Positions 46,701 through 57,690 of a stretch of 64,000 nt of DNA are shown here, one piece after another. The notes under the pieces are model-generated. The model saw only the letters and a program-made list of their open reading frames with translations, had not been told where the DNA came from and did no database searches. The first letter of the stretch is position 1. The number at the start of each line of letters is the position of its first letter. This DNA is from Begonia masoniana (Eukaryota > Streptophyta > Magnoliopsida > Cucurbitales > Begoniaceae). Location of the stretch: positions 8,834,414 to 8,898,413 of the forward strand of contig CM039510.1 of NCBI GenBank assembly GCA_022432975.1. Reading direction: 5' to 3'. The position numbers were made by a program, and so were the translations under genes.

Positions 46701-49123
46701 AGTAAATTTCTGTTTGTAGTTCACGTCCACCTGTGAACAGTGAGTTTCTGTCTGTAGTTCACGTCCACCTGTGAACAGTAAATTTCTCTTTGTAGTTCAC
46801 ATCCACCTGTGAACAGTAAATTTCTGTTTGTAGTTCACATCCACCTGTGAACAGTAAATTTCTCTTTGTAGTTCACATCCACCTGTGAACAGTAAATTTC
46901 TGTTTGTAGTTCACATCCACCTGTGAACAGTAAATTTCTGTTTGTAGTTCACATCCACCTGTGAACAGTAAATTTCTGTTTGTAGTTCACATCCACCTGT
47001 GAACAGTAAATTTCTCTTTGTAGTTCACATCCACCTGTGAACAGTAAATTTCTCTTTGTAGTTCACATCCACCTGTGAACAGTAAATTTCTGTTTGTAGT
47101 TCACATCCACCTGTGAACAGTAAATTTCTGTCTGTAGTTCACATCCACCGGTGAACAGTAAATTTCTCTTTGTAGTTCACATCCACCTGTGAACAGTAAA
47201 TTTCTGTCTGTAGTTCACATCCACCTGTGAACAGTAAATTTCTGTTTGTAGTTCACATCCACCTGTGAACAGTAAATTTCTCTTTGTAGTTCACATCCAC
47301 CTGTGAACAGTAAATTTCTCTTTGTAGTTCACATCCACCTGTGAACAGTAAATTTCTGTTTGTAGTTCACATCCACCTGTGAACAGTAAATTTCTGTTTG
47401 TAGTTCACATCCACCTGTGAACAGTAAATTTCTGTTTGTAGTTCACGTCCACCTGTGAACAGTAAATTTCTGTTTGTAGTTCACGTCCACCTGTGAACAG
47501 TAAATTTCTGTCTATAATTCACATCCACCTGTGAACAGTAAATTTCTGTCTATAGTTCACATCCACCTGTGAACAGTAAATTTTTGTTTTCTGTTTGTAG
47601 TTCACGTCCACCTGTGAACAGTAAATTTCTGTTTGTAGTTCACATCCACCTGTGAACAGTAAATTTCTCTTTGTAGTTCACATCCACCTGTGAACAGTAA
47701 ATTTCTGTCTGTAGTTCACATCCACCTGTGAACAGTAAATTTCTCTTTGTAGTTCACATCCACCTGTGAACAGTAAATTTCTGTTTGTAGTTCACATCCA
47801 CCTGTGAACAGTAAATTTCTGTCTGTAGTTCACATCCACCGGTGAACAGTAAATTTCTCTTTGTAGTTCACATCCACCTGTGAACAGTAAATTTCTCTTT
47901 GTAGTTCACATCCACCTGTGAACAGTAAATTTCTCTTTGTAGTTCACATCCACCTGTGAACAGTAAATTTCTGTCTATAGTTCACATCCACCTGTGAACA
48001 GTAAATTTCTGTTTGTAGTTCACGTCCACCTGTCAACAGTAAAATTTCTGTTTGTAGTTCACATCCACCTGTGAACAGTAAATTTCTGTTTGTAGTTCAC
48101 ATCCACCTGTGAACAGTAAATTTCTGTCTGTAGTTCACATCACCTGTGAACAGTAAATTTCTCTTTGTAGTTCACATCCACCGGTGAACAGTAAATTTCT
48201 CTTTGTAGTTCACATCCACATGTGAACAGTAAAATTTCTGTTTGTAGTTCACATCCACCTGTGAACAGTAAATTTCTCTTTGTAGTTCACGTCCACCTGT
48301 GAACAGTAAAATTTCTGTTTGTAGTTCACATCCACCTGTGAACAGTAAATTTCTGTCTGTAGTTCACATCCACCTGTGAACAGTAAATTTCTCTTTGTAG
48401 TTCACATCCACCTGTGAACAGTAAAAATTTCTGTTTGTAGTTCACATCCACCTGTGAACAGTAAATTTCTGTCTGTAGTTCACATCCACCTGTGAACAGT
48501 AAATTTCTATCTATAGTTCACATCCACCTGTGAACAGTAAATTTCTGTTTGTAGTTCACGTCCACCTGTGAACAGTGAATTTCTATCTGTAGTTCACATC
48601 CACCTGTGAACAGTAAATTTCTGTTTGTAGTTCACATCCACCTGTGAACAGTAAATTTCTGTCTGTAATTGACATCCACCGTTCTCTTTTGTTTATTTGC
48701 ATCCACCGCTGCCACTGTTCACTTTTGTCTTATTCACACCCACCGCTAGTCTATATCACCCGATTCTGTTATTCACTGTAACTTTCTCCCAGTATGCCTT
48801 TCAGTCTATATTCCTCGTTTATTTTCACTGCATGTATTTTTATCACGTTTCCTCTGCATGCCTGTCGTCCATCTAGTCTTTTATTTAAATATTCCAAGTA
48901 TTCTGATTTCCTTCTGTAATTCATTCTGCAGCCCGGTTTAACTGTTTCACCGTTTTGACTTTAAATCCAGAGAAGGTTTTCTCTAGCTGTAAAGTTTTAA
49001 GGGTTTGTTTTAAAAGTCCAATCTGTTTGTTTAAAGTTCAAAAATATATATATATATAGTCCCCGTTTTGAATGTCCCGGAGTGATGGCTCCTCGGACCC
49101 CGATCGGGTTTGGGGCTGTCACA
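43777..49123 (+). repeat. Solo LTR expanded to 5.3 kb by a minisatellite, target duplication ATAAC
   Basis: Begins TGTAACACCCGA and ends GGGGCTGTCACA, flanked by ATAAC at 43772-43776 and 49124-49128. It is a divergent relative of the 3322-5568 LTR. Shared landmarks include GTGTGGACGAGGACTGGCATC, TGAGC...GCTCATAG and CCCGGAGTGATGGCT. A CAG|GTAAGT donor (intron start 44418) and TTGTAG|GTA acceptor (intron end 44906) are kept. Downstream of the acceptor, where the other LTR has TGACGTCA sites, this copy has about 3.2 kb of 38-bp units. Confidence 0.92.
45458..48668. repeat. 38-bp minisatellite of about 84 hairpin units
   Basis: Each unit carries GTTCACA-TCCACC-TGTGAAC, a 7-bp stem with a 6-base loop, followed by AGTAAATTTCTG/CTT/CTGTA. 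Units are highly alike. Recurrent variants end in CTGTTT, CTCTTT or CTGTCT. A rare unit with TTTTTGTTTTCTG occurs at about 46051 and again at about 47578, hinting at an older 1.5-kb duplication within the array. Confidence 0.96.
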
Positions 49124-49243
49124 ATAACTACCAAGACACTCTAATAATCTAATATCTCCTTAGGTTCTCGATAACCAAGATACGTTCTATATTAACTCTC
49201 TTATTAACAAACAAGCCTAAAGAGAGTCCTAGAATTTAATTTA

Positions 49244-49251
49244 GTAATAAC
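49244..49251. other. 8-bp target-site duplication (GTAATAAC)
   Basis: GTAATAAC precedes TAGGGGTGAGC at 49252 and follows GCTCACCCCTA at 50799-50806. An 8-bp duplication is diagnostic of the hAT superfamily. Confidence 0.9.
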
Positions 49252-50798
49252 TAGGGGTGAGCAAAAACCGGTCCGGTCCGGTTTTAAGGAAGTTTGGAAC
49301 CAAAATAATAAAATTCGGTTTTTAATTTTTAAGACCGGGACTGTTTTTATTTTTTTAAGGACCGGACTAGAACCGGATCCGAATTTCGGTTCCGGTTCTA
49401 ATCCGGTTCCGGTTTTCCCACTTTTTTTTCAATAGTTTAAAAAAAAAAAGAAAATCCAACAATAGTAAGCACTAAGCCACCCATCTGAATATACTAACCA
49501 AAAAGAAAAAAAATCCAACAACAACGTGTCAACCATGAAACATTCATAAATTTTAAGAATAAATTACTGAAGGAAGGAAGCAAAGACTTCACAATTGTTC
49601 TGAAGGCAGGAAGCAAAGACTTCACAATTGTTATGAAGGAAGGAAGCAAAGACTTCACAGAATCACAACGTGTCAACTAGTCTTGCTGGTTCTGGCTGGT
49701 TCTGAAGGAAGGAAGCAAAGACTTCACAATTGTCACCAATCTGTATTTTGACGTTATCTTCAATTACCTGTGAAAGAGGATCGCAAATTTTACGATCAAA
49801 TTTAAAGAAGACCTTCCAAGTTCATGATGAGTACTGGTGAATCATCAATGTGAGCCAAAACTAATAGTGTAAACTGTAAACATTAAGTCCTAAAAATAAT
49901 CCATGATAAAAAGGTGGTGTATTCGGTGATATGTCAAAACAAAAGAAGAAATAACAGAGGGGAAGAAAGATAAGTATGGACGATGATATTATTTCAGCAT
50001 AAACTTTTCTTCTAACACCTTCCACCTTGCTTCCCATTTCTGTAACCTGCCCTCAAAATCTGTACCCGTTGCTTCAATAAGCAACCACTGTCCACTAAAC
50101 CCACACAAAAAAAAAAAACAGATGTTACTGATCTTAGCCTACCCCTCTCTTTTTTGAGAAAGCTAACTGCTAATCTCCTTTTTAAGAGCTAATCTCTTCC
50201 GTCTCTCGTCGTAATTAGGAAGACTTGTTAAAGTCTTTCTAAAAAAACTACCGAGTATATAAAAGAAATTCAATAGATAAATTGGTCAAAGTTTTGTGAC
50301 TCAAAACATTAATGCACAGCAAAATCACAAAAAACTTTAATGCTACATTAAGATATTCAGAGCCACGAACGAGTAATGCTATAAAAATTGCTTACCTTCG
50401 TCAGCAGTCGGTGACTTCGTCGAAGTCGGAAGCTTTGTCGAAGTCGAAGTCGGAAGTCGAGGTCGGAAGTCGAGGTCGGAAGTCGGCGACTGTGGTTTGG
50501 CGTCGGGCGACTGCGAGTGCGAACTGAGGTCTGCGCGAGATTCAAGCGAAGTGAGACTGAAGGCAGCAGCAGCCGTCGAGGAGAGGGCTTAGGGCACTGG
50601 GCAGTGAATGTGATATTTAAATCCGGTTCTGCTATTTTTCGGTTTTTTATCATCAAACCCAAAACCGAACCGTATTTTTCGGTTCAACTTAAAACAAACC
50701 GAATTTTGATTTTTTAAATTGAAAAACCGACCAGAACTGGACCAAATTTTCGGTTCCAGTCCGGTTCTTCGGTCCAATCCGGTTTTTGCTCACCCCTA
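49252..50798. mobile_element. Non-autonomous hAT element 1
   Basis: 1547 bp with terminal inverted repeats TAGGGGTGAGCAAAAACCGG and its complement, and subterminal runs of CCGGTCCGGTTTT. No transposase (hAT dimerisation or zinc-finger BED domain) is visible. Inside are about four copies of GAAGGAAGCAAAGACTTCAC (49569-49732) and a GTCGAAGTCGGAAG patch (50415-50490). Confidence 0.88.
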
Positions 50799-50806
50799 GT
50801 AATAAC

Positions 50807-51619
50807 ATTATGAATTAGAGATGATCAATTCTAACCAGATCCTATATCTTCATAACCTATGTTATCTAGGGATGTTTAACGAGTAGGCTGGCTCGGCTCG
50901 CTACAGTGACGAGTCGAGCCTGACCCGAGCAACGGGCTGACCGAGTTCAATGTTCCGAGCTCGCAAGCTCGTCAGGGATCAAGCCAGCTAATGTTATCTA
51001 CCACATGTACTATAACCTTTAAATAATTACGGATTTAAAAGTCCTAATGGTCGTATATTAAATTGAGAAATTAAAGAATGACTGGTTCAAACAATCCACA
51101 AAATAATAATGACATAAAGCAAAAAATATATATGAATATTCAATAAGAAAAAGAGTAAATCTCACGGTTATTTGATGAATCAAAACTTCAATTAATCTAT
51201 TGATTAAAAGAAGAAAAAGAAGAGCATCATTCTCTAAGAATTTTTTGAATTTAAAATCTCCTCCTCGAAATCTCCTATTCTCTCTCTTTTTGTATCTCCT
51301 TATGAAAAGGAGATCTACTCTTTTTCAAAAATATTTCACCTAGTCTTTCTCTCTCCTAATCTATACTTTTTCTCCCTTCAAATTTCTTAATCTAACCCCT
51401 AAAAATATCTCATATAGTAGAATGAAAATTTTATTTTCAAATTTCCTGTTTGATAGTATTCTAGCGACGTGACCATAAGGAGTGGGCACGTCTTATTATG
51501 GAACATCTTATATTCATCATAACCTACAAAATATGAAATTCGATCAAAAGCTAAGATTTCAAACGATAAAAATACGATGAAACCACATTAAATGAATGAG
51601 ATTTTGTGCTTCATCAACT
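50807..51619. other. Intergenic stretch, no gene recognised
   Basis: AT-rich apart from a GC-rich patch at 50880-50990 with repeated GGCTCG and CGAGC words. No second terminal repeat was found for that patch. Confidence 0.5.
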
Positions 51620-51960
51620 ATCTTATTAGATGCCACTTTTTTTTTATGTGCAATGAAACACCAGGTTGGTGAAGAGATACGTGACACTAACATTGTCATA
51701 CAGAATAACTAGAACAATCGATGGAAAGAGATGCAATTCAGTCTCAGCAAGTTCATTAGCTATACAACGATACTCACCTTTGTTGGACCATTATAGAGAT
51801 TGTTGCTTTGAAGAAGACTAACAAACCAAATATGGACCAAGAAAAATACAATACCTGCTGTGCTGCGTTTTTCATCATTTGAGAATGCCCAATTGACATA
51901 TGTATAGCCTAGGATATCAAAAGAAGAGGTAGCTTGAAACTTAATAATCTCCACATTTTT
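51620..51960 (-). mobile_element. Decayed copia RNase H fragment
   Basis: On the - strand the frames read ILGYTYVNWA, then RRST-like KRSTAG, then further on LYDNVSVTYL and NLVFHCT. These follow the order of copia RNase H landmarks (GYTDADWA, DRRSTGG, YCDNISATYLA, NPVFHART). Stops and frame changes show it is an old remnant. Confidence 0.75.
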
Positions 51961-52688
51961 TACTAGGTGTTTATAGTCAGGCAGAGAATAAAAATCAATT
52001 TTGCTAAAAGAGTGGCAAATTTTGATATCTACAATCAGAAGCTTACAATTAATTATAACAAGACTCCAAAAACATTGAACTTAATCAATGTATGCAATAA
52101 TAACGAAGTTCTTGGATAAAAATAATATCTAGAATAAAAATAATAATGTCTCGTTATAAACATTCATTTATGAAAAGATGTCTCGAACTAGTATGATAAA
52201 TATAGTTGATTATTAATATAAAAGTAATGTTACAAGTTATTATTTCAGAAATGGAAGCACTGAACTGAAGAATAGTAATATCTATGTCTGCGACGTCTTC
52301 GTCACTATTAATATTTTGCTGATCCATACTGATGTTGAGATTTCTACTTTGATTGCTGAAGAACTATGTAGGGCTCCAGCTCCACTATCTTGCAAATCCT
52401 TGTTTTTAATTTCACTTTTCTCCGATCTGACGTAATTTAGCAATATCAAAACCCATGCAAAAAATGAGAATTAATTCATAAATTTTGAAGAAAAAAATAT
52501 AAGATAATGGACTCTTGAATGACTCGCCATAAAAACAAAAAACTATTTTTTATACAATTTATACGGCATGTTATTTTGATGTTATGACTTTAGTTATTTT
52601 CATGCATCTTATTATTCGATGCGTGTAACTTTAAATAATTTGATTTTTGACATAGAGTAGAAATGAAGAAAGAAGTATAATACAATAC
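51961..52688. other. Intergenic or intron sequence
   Basis: Between the copia scrap and the kinesin-like exon. A stretch at 52426-52290 on the - strand follows a CGTCAG 3' splice site and stays open (SEKSEIKNKDLQDSGAG). It could be a further exon of the kinesin-like gene, but the phase does not fit cleanly. Confidence 0.35.
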
Positions 52689-54106
52689 CAGAGTGTTGCT
52701 AATGTCAGATAAAACTTTTCTTCTAGCCTCGACAGGCTTGTCAACTAATGCACTTTGAGGTAACATTGCTCCATGCGAAGCTAGGGGTGTGCAAAACCGG
52801 TTTCGGTTCGGTTTTGGCGTGGAACCGAAACCGAACCGATCACTTTCGGTTTCGGATTTACCGAACCGAAACCGGTATTTTAACTTACCGGAACCGAACC
52901 GAAACCGAACCGAAAGTTCCGGTTCCGGTTCGGTTTCGGTTCTACAGCCTATTTGCTTGCTGTCAAAGGCAATTTAAAGTAAAAAATTTGAATGTTTGGA
53001 ACGCCGTTGATCAGGTCAACTACATGAAAATCATTTCCTCCAAACTCCACTTAATTTTTCTATCTTGTATCTGATTTGAAACAAAAATCTACCTACAAAC
53101 TAGTTTCTTAATGGTTCTAAGAAATTAAAATTAGCAATCAATCTTCATGGGGCTTTCTGGAATCTATGATCAAATCAAACAAGCACTGAAACAACAGCAC
53201 CTTCCCGATAGGGGATTCCACCAAGGTTTTTAACATCTCAGAAGCCTGTTCTAGAAGTCATGGGTTTTCTATAGCATTTCTTATCAATCACACCAGAAAC
53301 TGAAGAAATAGGGAGTCGTCTTCTTCAGGATTTGGCTTCTCTAATGGTTAATATACGGGTGTTCAGATATCAGTAGTCAGAGAACCCTATCTAGCACATG
53401 ATGGGAAAACAAAGAAGAATGATAAATAGATAAGGAAAAAACACAGGAAAGTTTAGTACCACTTTGCCCGAGCAGAGACCTTCAAAGCCATAGGCTGAGA
53501 CTCACGGCAAGGGCCTTCTCTGGAGTCTGGAGGAGGAGTGGTCGAGTGGAGCACTGGAGCCTGGACTTGGAGGATGGAATTTTAGGTTGAAAACTGAAGA
53601 AAACCGGTGATAATTTTACGTTAAAATACAGAAACGGTTCGGTTCGGTTTTGATCGGTTTTGACCGATCCGAATCGAAAACCGAACCTAAAAAGTCGGTT
53701 CCTACAAAAATCAAACCGAAGTTCGGTTTTCAAACGCTCAAAACCGATCCGAACCGAACCGATTTCACCGGTTCCGGTTCGGTTCACCGGTTTTGGTTCG
53801 GTTTTGCACACCCCTATGCGAAGCAAGACCCTGGTTTCTATCTGTTTCATCAATTTCAGAACCATTTCCATTTTCTTCAACTTGCATCTGAGATTGCACA
53901 TCCTGCTCACTTTTCCCATCTCGATTTGTACATTTAGAGACTAAACAACCACATGAAGATCCGCAATAACCTCCGTTAGCTCTGCATTTGCATTTGGTTG
54001 TCTTGCAAAATGAAGCTTTACTGCAGGAGCATAATCCAGAGCTATTCACACTAGCCGTACTTGAACAACCTCTATTACTTTTATTATTTTTTCTCACAGC
54101 TGCTGA
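52689..54106 (-). pseudogene. Cysteine-rich tail exon, probably KIN-4-type kinesin, disrupted by hAT element 2
   Basis: The - strand exon reads GLCSCSKASFCKTTKCKCR then CGSSCGCLVSKCTNRDGKSE. This is the spaced-cysteine pattern seen at the C-terminus of chromokinesins (KIF4/plant KIN-4) and, more loosely, in TSO1-like CXC proteins. It is followed by an acidic stretch ending NQGLASH. The hAT element 52782-53816 then interrupts. Reading on past it through one copy of the 8-bp duplication gives GAMLPQSALVDKPVEARRK and VLSDISNTL before a GT donor at 52688. The element is thus inserted inside a coding exon. The motor domain is not in the window, and the 5' side of the exon runs into an inverted duplicate, so this is a fragment of a gene. 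KIN-4 is my best guess. Confidence 0.6.
52782..53816. mobile_element. Non-autonomous hAT element 2
   Basis: 1035 bp with terminal inverted repeats TAGGGGTGTGCAAAACCGG and complement, flanked by the 8-bp duplication TGCGAAGC (52774-52781 and 53817-53824). Subterminal regions are dense in CGGTTCGGTTT and complement. No transposase. Related in its ends, but not in its middle, to element 1. Confidence 0.92.
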
Positions 54107-54293
54107 ACTGATCCAATCATCAGCAGCTGTGAGAAAAAATAGTAAAAGCAATAGAGGTTGTTCAAGTACGGCTAGTGTGAATAGCTCTGGATTATGCTCC
54201 TGCAGTAAATAAAACAACCAAATGCAGATGCAGAGTTAACGGAAGTTATTGCGGATCGTCATGTGGTAGCTTAGTCTCTAAATGTACAAATTG
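53921..54293. repeat. Inverted duplication of the cysteine-rich exon (arms about 180 bp, 13-bp loop)
   Basis: Arm 1 (53921-54106) and arm 2 (54120-54293) are reverse complements with roughly one mismatch per ten bases and one small deletion in arm 2 near 54208. The junction is AGCTGCTGA...TCAGCAGCT. A transcript through both arms would fold into a long hairpin. Confidence 0.92.
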
Positions 54294-54699
54294 ATTTTTA
54301 TTCTCTGTCGGACTATAAACACCTAGTTAATAAATTATGATATTCAATTATTAAATTACATAAAAGTACATTAAAATTTAAAGAGAAGTAAAAAGAACGT
54401 GAAAAAAATTTGATGGTTAAATGTCATTATTCAAAAAATTAAAAAGTAGAAATATATCAAACTTACCTTTTTAAGCTTGTCAAAATTGACGTAACTTTTA
54501 AAAACAGGGTTGAAAATTTTTATTTTACCAAATCTTAAAATAAAGTTCAAATTCTAAAATAAAAACTTCCAACCTCAAACGGGTACATAGTATTTCTCAT
54601 GACTTTGAAAGAACCATTAAATTCTTTCGGAAAAGTTGAGGAACCGTGGACCCCATTCTTCTTGAAAAAAACGAATAATTAAATTGACAGAACTTGATC
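54294..54699. other. AT-rich stretch, nothing recognised
   Basis: No exon, repeat border or RNA gene seen. Confidence 0.6.
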
Positions 54700-55560
54700 T
54701 CAACCGATTTTCTTGGTAATTCTTCGATTCTAATTCGTTTTTCAAGATTAAAAACGAAGATTTTCAATTATGTTCGGTTTGATTCGCAATTCGGCCGTTC
54801 ATAGGTCGGAACCGAACTTAACTAAACTAAAAATCGCTACACCGAATCGAGATTAGGTTAGTGGAAAAGGACAAGGAAATTGGAGAGAGCATGAGACACA
54901 AATTCTCACGAAACTACCACTAACAATAACACGATTGACCAATAATCTCCATTTATCAATTCTAATCCAAAATACAAGCAATTTAACCAAGAAAACTCAA
55001 AAACTAACCTTGGAGCCCTAGAGGAGAAAGTGGGTTCCTTTCCACTTGAAAGCCCTAGAGAGGGAGAGGAGATTTGTCTTCAAAAATCGAAACTAGAGAA
55101 GAGAGGAAGGGGGCTTAGCTTGGCGTGGAAGATGAACCGTGAGGAGGAAGAGGAGAGGCGTCGGCCGTGAGAGAGGGAAAGAGAGCTTGTGAGGGAGAGG
55201 AAAGGAGAACTTACGTGGGAGGGGGGAGGGGTAAAAACTAAAATGAAGAATCTTAGTTTTTTGGTTAAGTTTTTCATTTAGAAAACTCGAAAAATGGGGT
55301 GGTTTCCTTGAGAAGCCGAGGTGAGGTGGCAAGCTTCTATTGGCCATCCCACCCACCTACCACAATTCGATTCCTAAATTGTCCTCCCATTAAATTCTAA
55401 CTAATGCTTACTCTTTTCTAGTTTACCTCACATTCCTATTTTACCTAATTTAAATTTCCTATTACATTTCTAATCATAATAGTGATGCGAATACAACAAC
55501 TTTCCATTTTAATTGTCATAGAAACTCTGTCGTATTACAATATTTTGACAAACATATATC
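54700..55560 (-). repeat. Probable decayed LTR fragment of the TGTAACACCC family
   Basis: Read on the - strand, the part near 55400-55320 (GTGGTAGGTGGGTGGGA followed by CCAATAG and GCCACCTC) parallels the early segment of the 3322 and 43777 LTRs (GGTAGGTGG, CCAATG, GCCA). It is followed by a CT-rich leader-like segment with no firm reading frame. Borders and target duplication are not visible. Confidence 0.45.
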
Positions 55561-56834
55561 ATTGTATTAACACTGTAATGTTTATGTTAGTACAAGTCCC
55601 AGTCAATTTACAAACCATAGATGGATTCAAGAACTACCACTGTTAACTCTAGTTGCTTGTCATCCTCGAGGAAATAAGGTGACTTTAATTTGCTCCCAAT
55701 TCAAGTTCATGAGAGAATACACTATCAGGTTCTAATGATACCAATGTGTACCTCCCTGAAGATTACAAATAATTTTGATGTTACTAAGGTTGACCTTCAT
55801 CCAACAGTCACAGACCGAGTAACAATGCCAACCGTTATGCACCATCCTTTATACATAGTTACATATACATTGGGCACTAGAGTCAACTACAACAGTCTAC
55901 CCTGTATACCATGCAAATACATTTGGCCCACATGACATTAGATTGTCACATCAATGTAATACACATAATGTATATACAAACAAGTATAATTATATAGTTA
56001 TATCATTTCATTATGTTTAAAAAATAACTAATATTTCATTTTTAAGTCTAATGTTTTGACATAATCCTACCACGTCATGACATTAATTTATAATTCTTGC
56101 CTAGACGTTACAGATTCGAACTTGAGACATTCACTCTCTCATCAAGCTTAAACTTCCAACTCCAAACATTAATGTATCCTATTTGTAATATCTGTGAATT
56201 TTTATATGAATAATTCTTGAGTAAAATTTTTCACATTATTCAAAGTCAAATTATTGTGCTGACTCGAATAGTCATAAGTCGTTAGCGTTCGGCCACCTAT
56301 GATTTTTTTTAGTTAAATTGTCAAGCAAGGTGAATATCCAAAATAGTATGGTATAAATTGAAATTTTTTATCAATTATATATTGGATGAATTTTGGATAG
56401 CGTTAGAATATCCGGCTTATAAGATTTTAAGGACTTTATTTAATATATATAATAAAATATTTTATATATTAAATAAGTTTTTTAAATAATAAAAATTTTA
56501 CTTAAAAATCATTTTTTTTGGTGAAGAATTAGTATTATGAATAATAATTCTAATTTTCAAAATTGAATCAACTAAAAAAAATTGTATTTCCAATTACAAT
56601 TCTATTAAACCATAACAAATAAAATTATATGTTTGCAGAAATTTCACTTCTCATTAATATAACATGGAGCTAAAGAGAAAACCAATTTGGTTAATCCATG
56701 TTCATGTATTGGACGTTAAACATATATTACTCCTGCAATGTTAAAAAAAACAAAACTTTATTTCCAATCTCGAGTTTTAAACTAACATCTCTTTGAATGG
56801 TGGACTCTGAAAACTAAATATTTAGTACTATTGA
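55561..56834. other. Intergenic stretch, no gene recognised
   Basis: Short frames at 55690-55935 show no family signature. The rest is AT-rich. Confidence 0.55.
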
Positions 56835-57690
56835 TTTGCTGAGAAAGATCGGATTCTCCGATTCGACCATCGGGAGATTTTTCCGCCCATTTTTCGGCGG
56901 GATTTTCTTCGACAGAGAATTAGAAACCACCTCCAGATTGTTCGATTTCATTTTCAAGTGCCTTGCTCTCGGCAACAATGCTCTTCCGTCGAAGGGAATC
57001 GTGGCGATTCCCGATCAGTTGGCCGGGAAACTTCCTTCCGGCTCCGTCTTACTTAATTCGAAGGTCGTCTCTATTGATTCCGACGAGTTCAACTCTCCAA
57101 CCGTCAATCTAGTGGACGGGAACTCGCTGAAGGCAGAGCTGGGAGTGATAGTGGCCACTGAAGAATCGGAAGCAGGTAAGCTTATGCCGGAAAGAACCAA
57201 ACCGGTTCAAAACAAACTGCCAAGGAGCACAGTTTGTTTATACTTTTCGACTGACAGAGACCGGGTTCCCACAAAGAACCCGGTTGGTCTGGTAAGGGAA
57301 TTATCAACAATATGTTGGTTGCTACGAATGTGGTTCCATCCTATGGCCCACCCAATAAATCATTGGTATCAATTTCGCTAATTGGTAAATTCGAGAATGT
57401 ATCCTATGATGATCTGAAGGTTGAGGCTATTTGAGAACTATCGGGTTGGTTCGGGGAAGAGGTGGTGAGGCCATGGAAACATATCCGAACATATAGAATT
57501 GGGTTTGCGCAACCAAATCAATGTCCGTCAACTAATTTGATGAAAAACCCAAAGGTTGGTTCGGGACTGTACGAGTGGTGATTATATGAGTTCCGCCACA
57601 TTTGACGTGCTCTAATTTGAGGGAGGATAGCAGTTGAAGCTCTTCTAAGAGATAGGAAACCGGCTTCTAAGAGATAGGAAACCGGCTTCT
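56835..57690 (+). pseudogene. FAD/NAD(P)-binding (amine-oxidase-like) oxidoreductase copy, 5'-truncated and broken
   Basis: The open part reads LRKIGFSDSTIGRFFRPFF, then RELETTSRLFDFIFKCLALG, AIPDQLAGKLPSGSVLLNS and STVCLYFSTDRD. This is the substrate-domain half of a plant FAD-dependent oxidoreductase family related to phytoene-desaturase/amine-oxidase proteins. After KNPV near 57283 a small deletion shifts the frame, which then continues recognisably (NNMLVATNVVPSYGP). TGA stops it at 57432-57434, and further small deletions occur near 57575 and beyond before VEALLRD. The N-terminal FAD-binding part is missing. No introns interrupt the visible part, so a processed copy is possible, but a single large exon cannot be excluded. 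A 21-bp tandem duplication closes the copy near 57645-57690. Confidence 0.82.

Noticed and set aside
45458..48668. CRISPR-like array of palindromic repeats
   Set aside because: There are no unique spacers; unit and 'spacer' repeat together, it is plant nuclear DNA, and it lies inside an LTR with target duplications.
50880..50990. Third hAT-like terminus (GGATGTTTAACGAG)
   Set aside because: No matching inverted end or target duplication found.
55690..55935. 81-residue frame as a gene
   Set aside because: No recognisable domain, no splice context, and surrounding sequence is intergenic in character.
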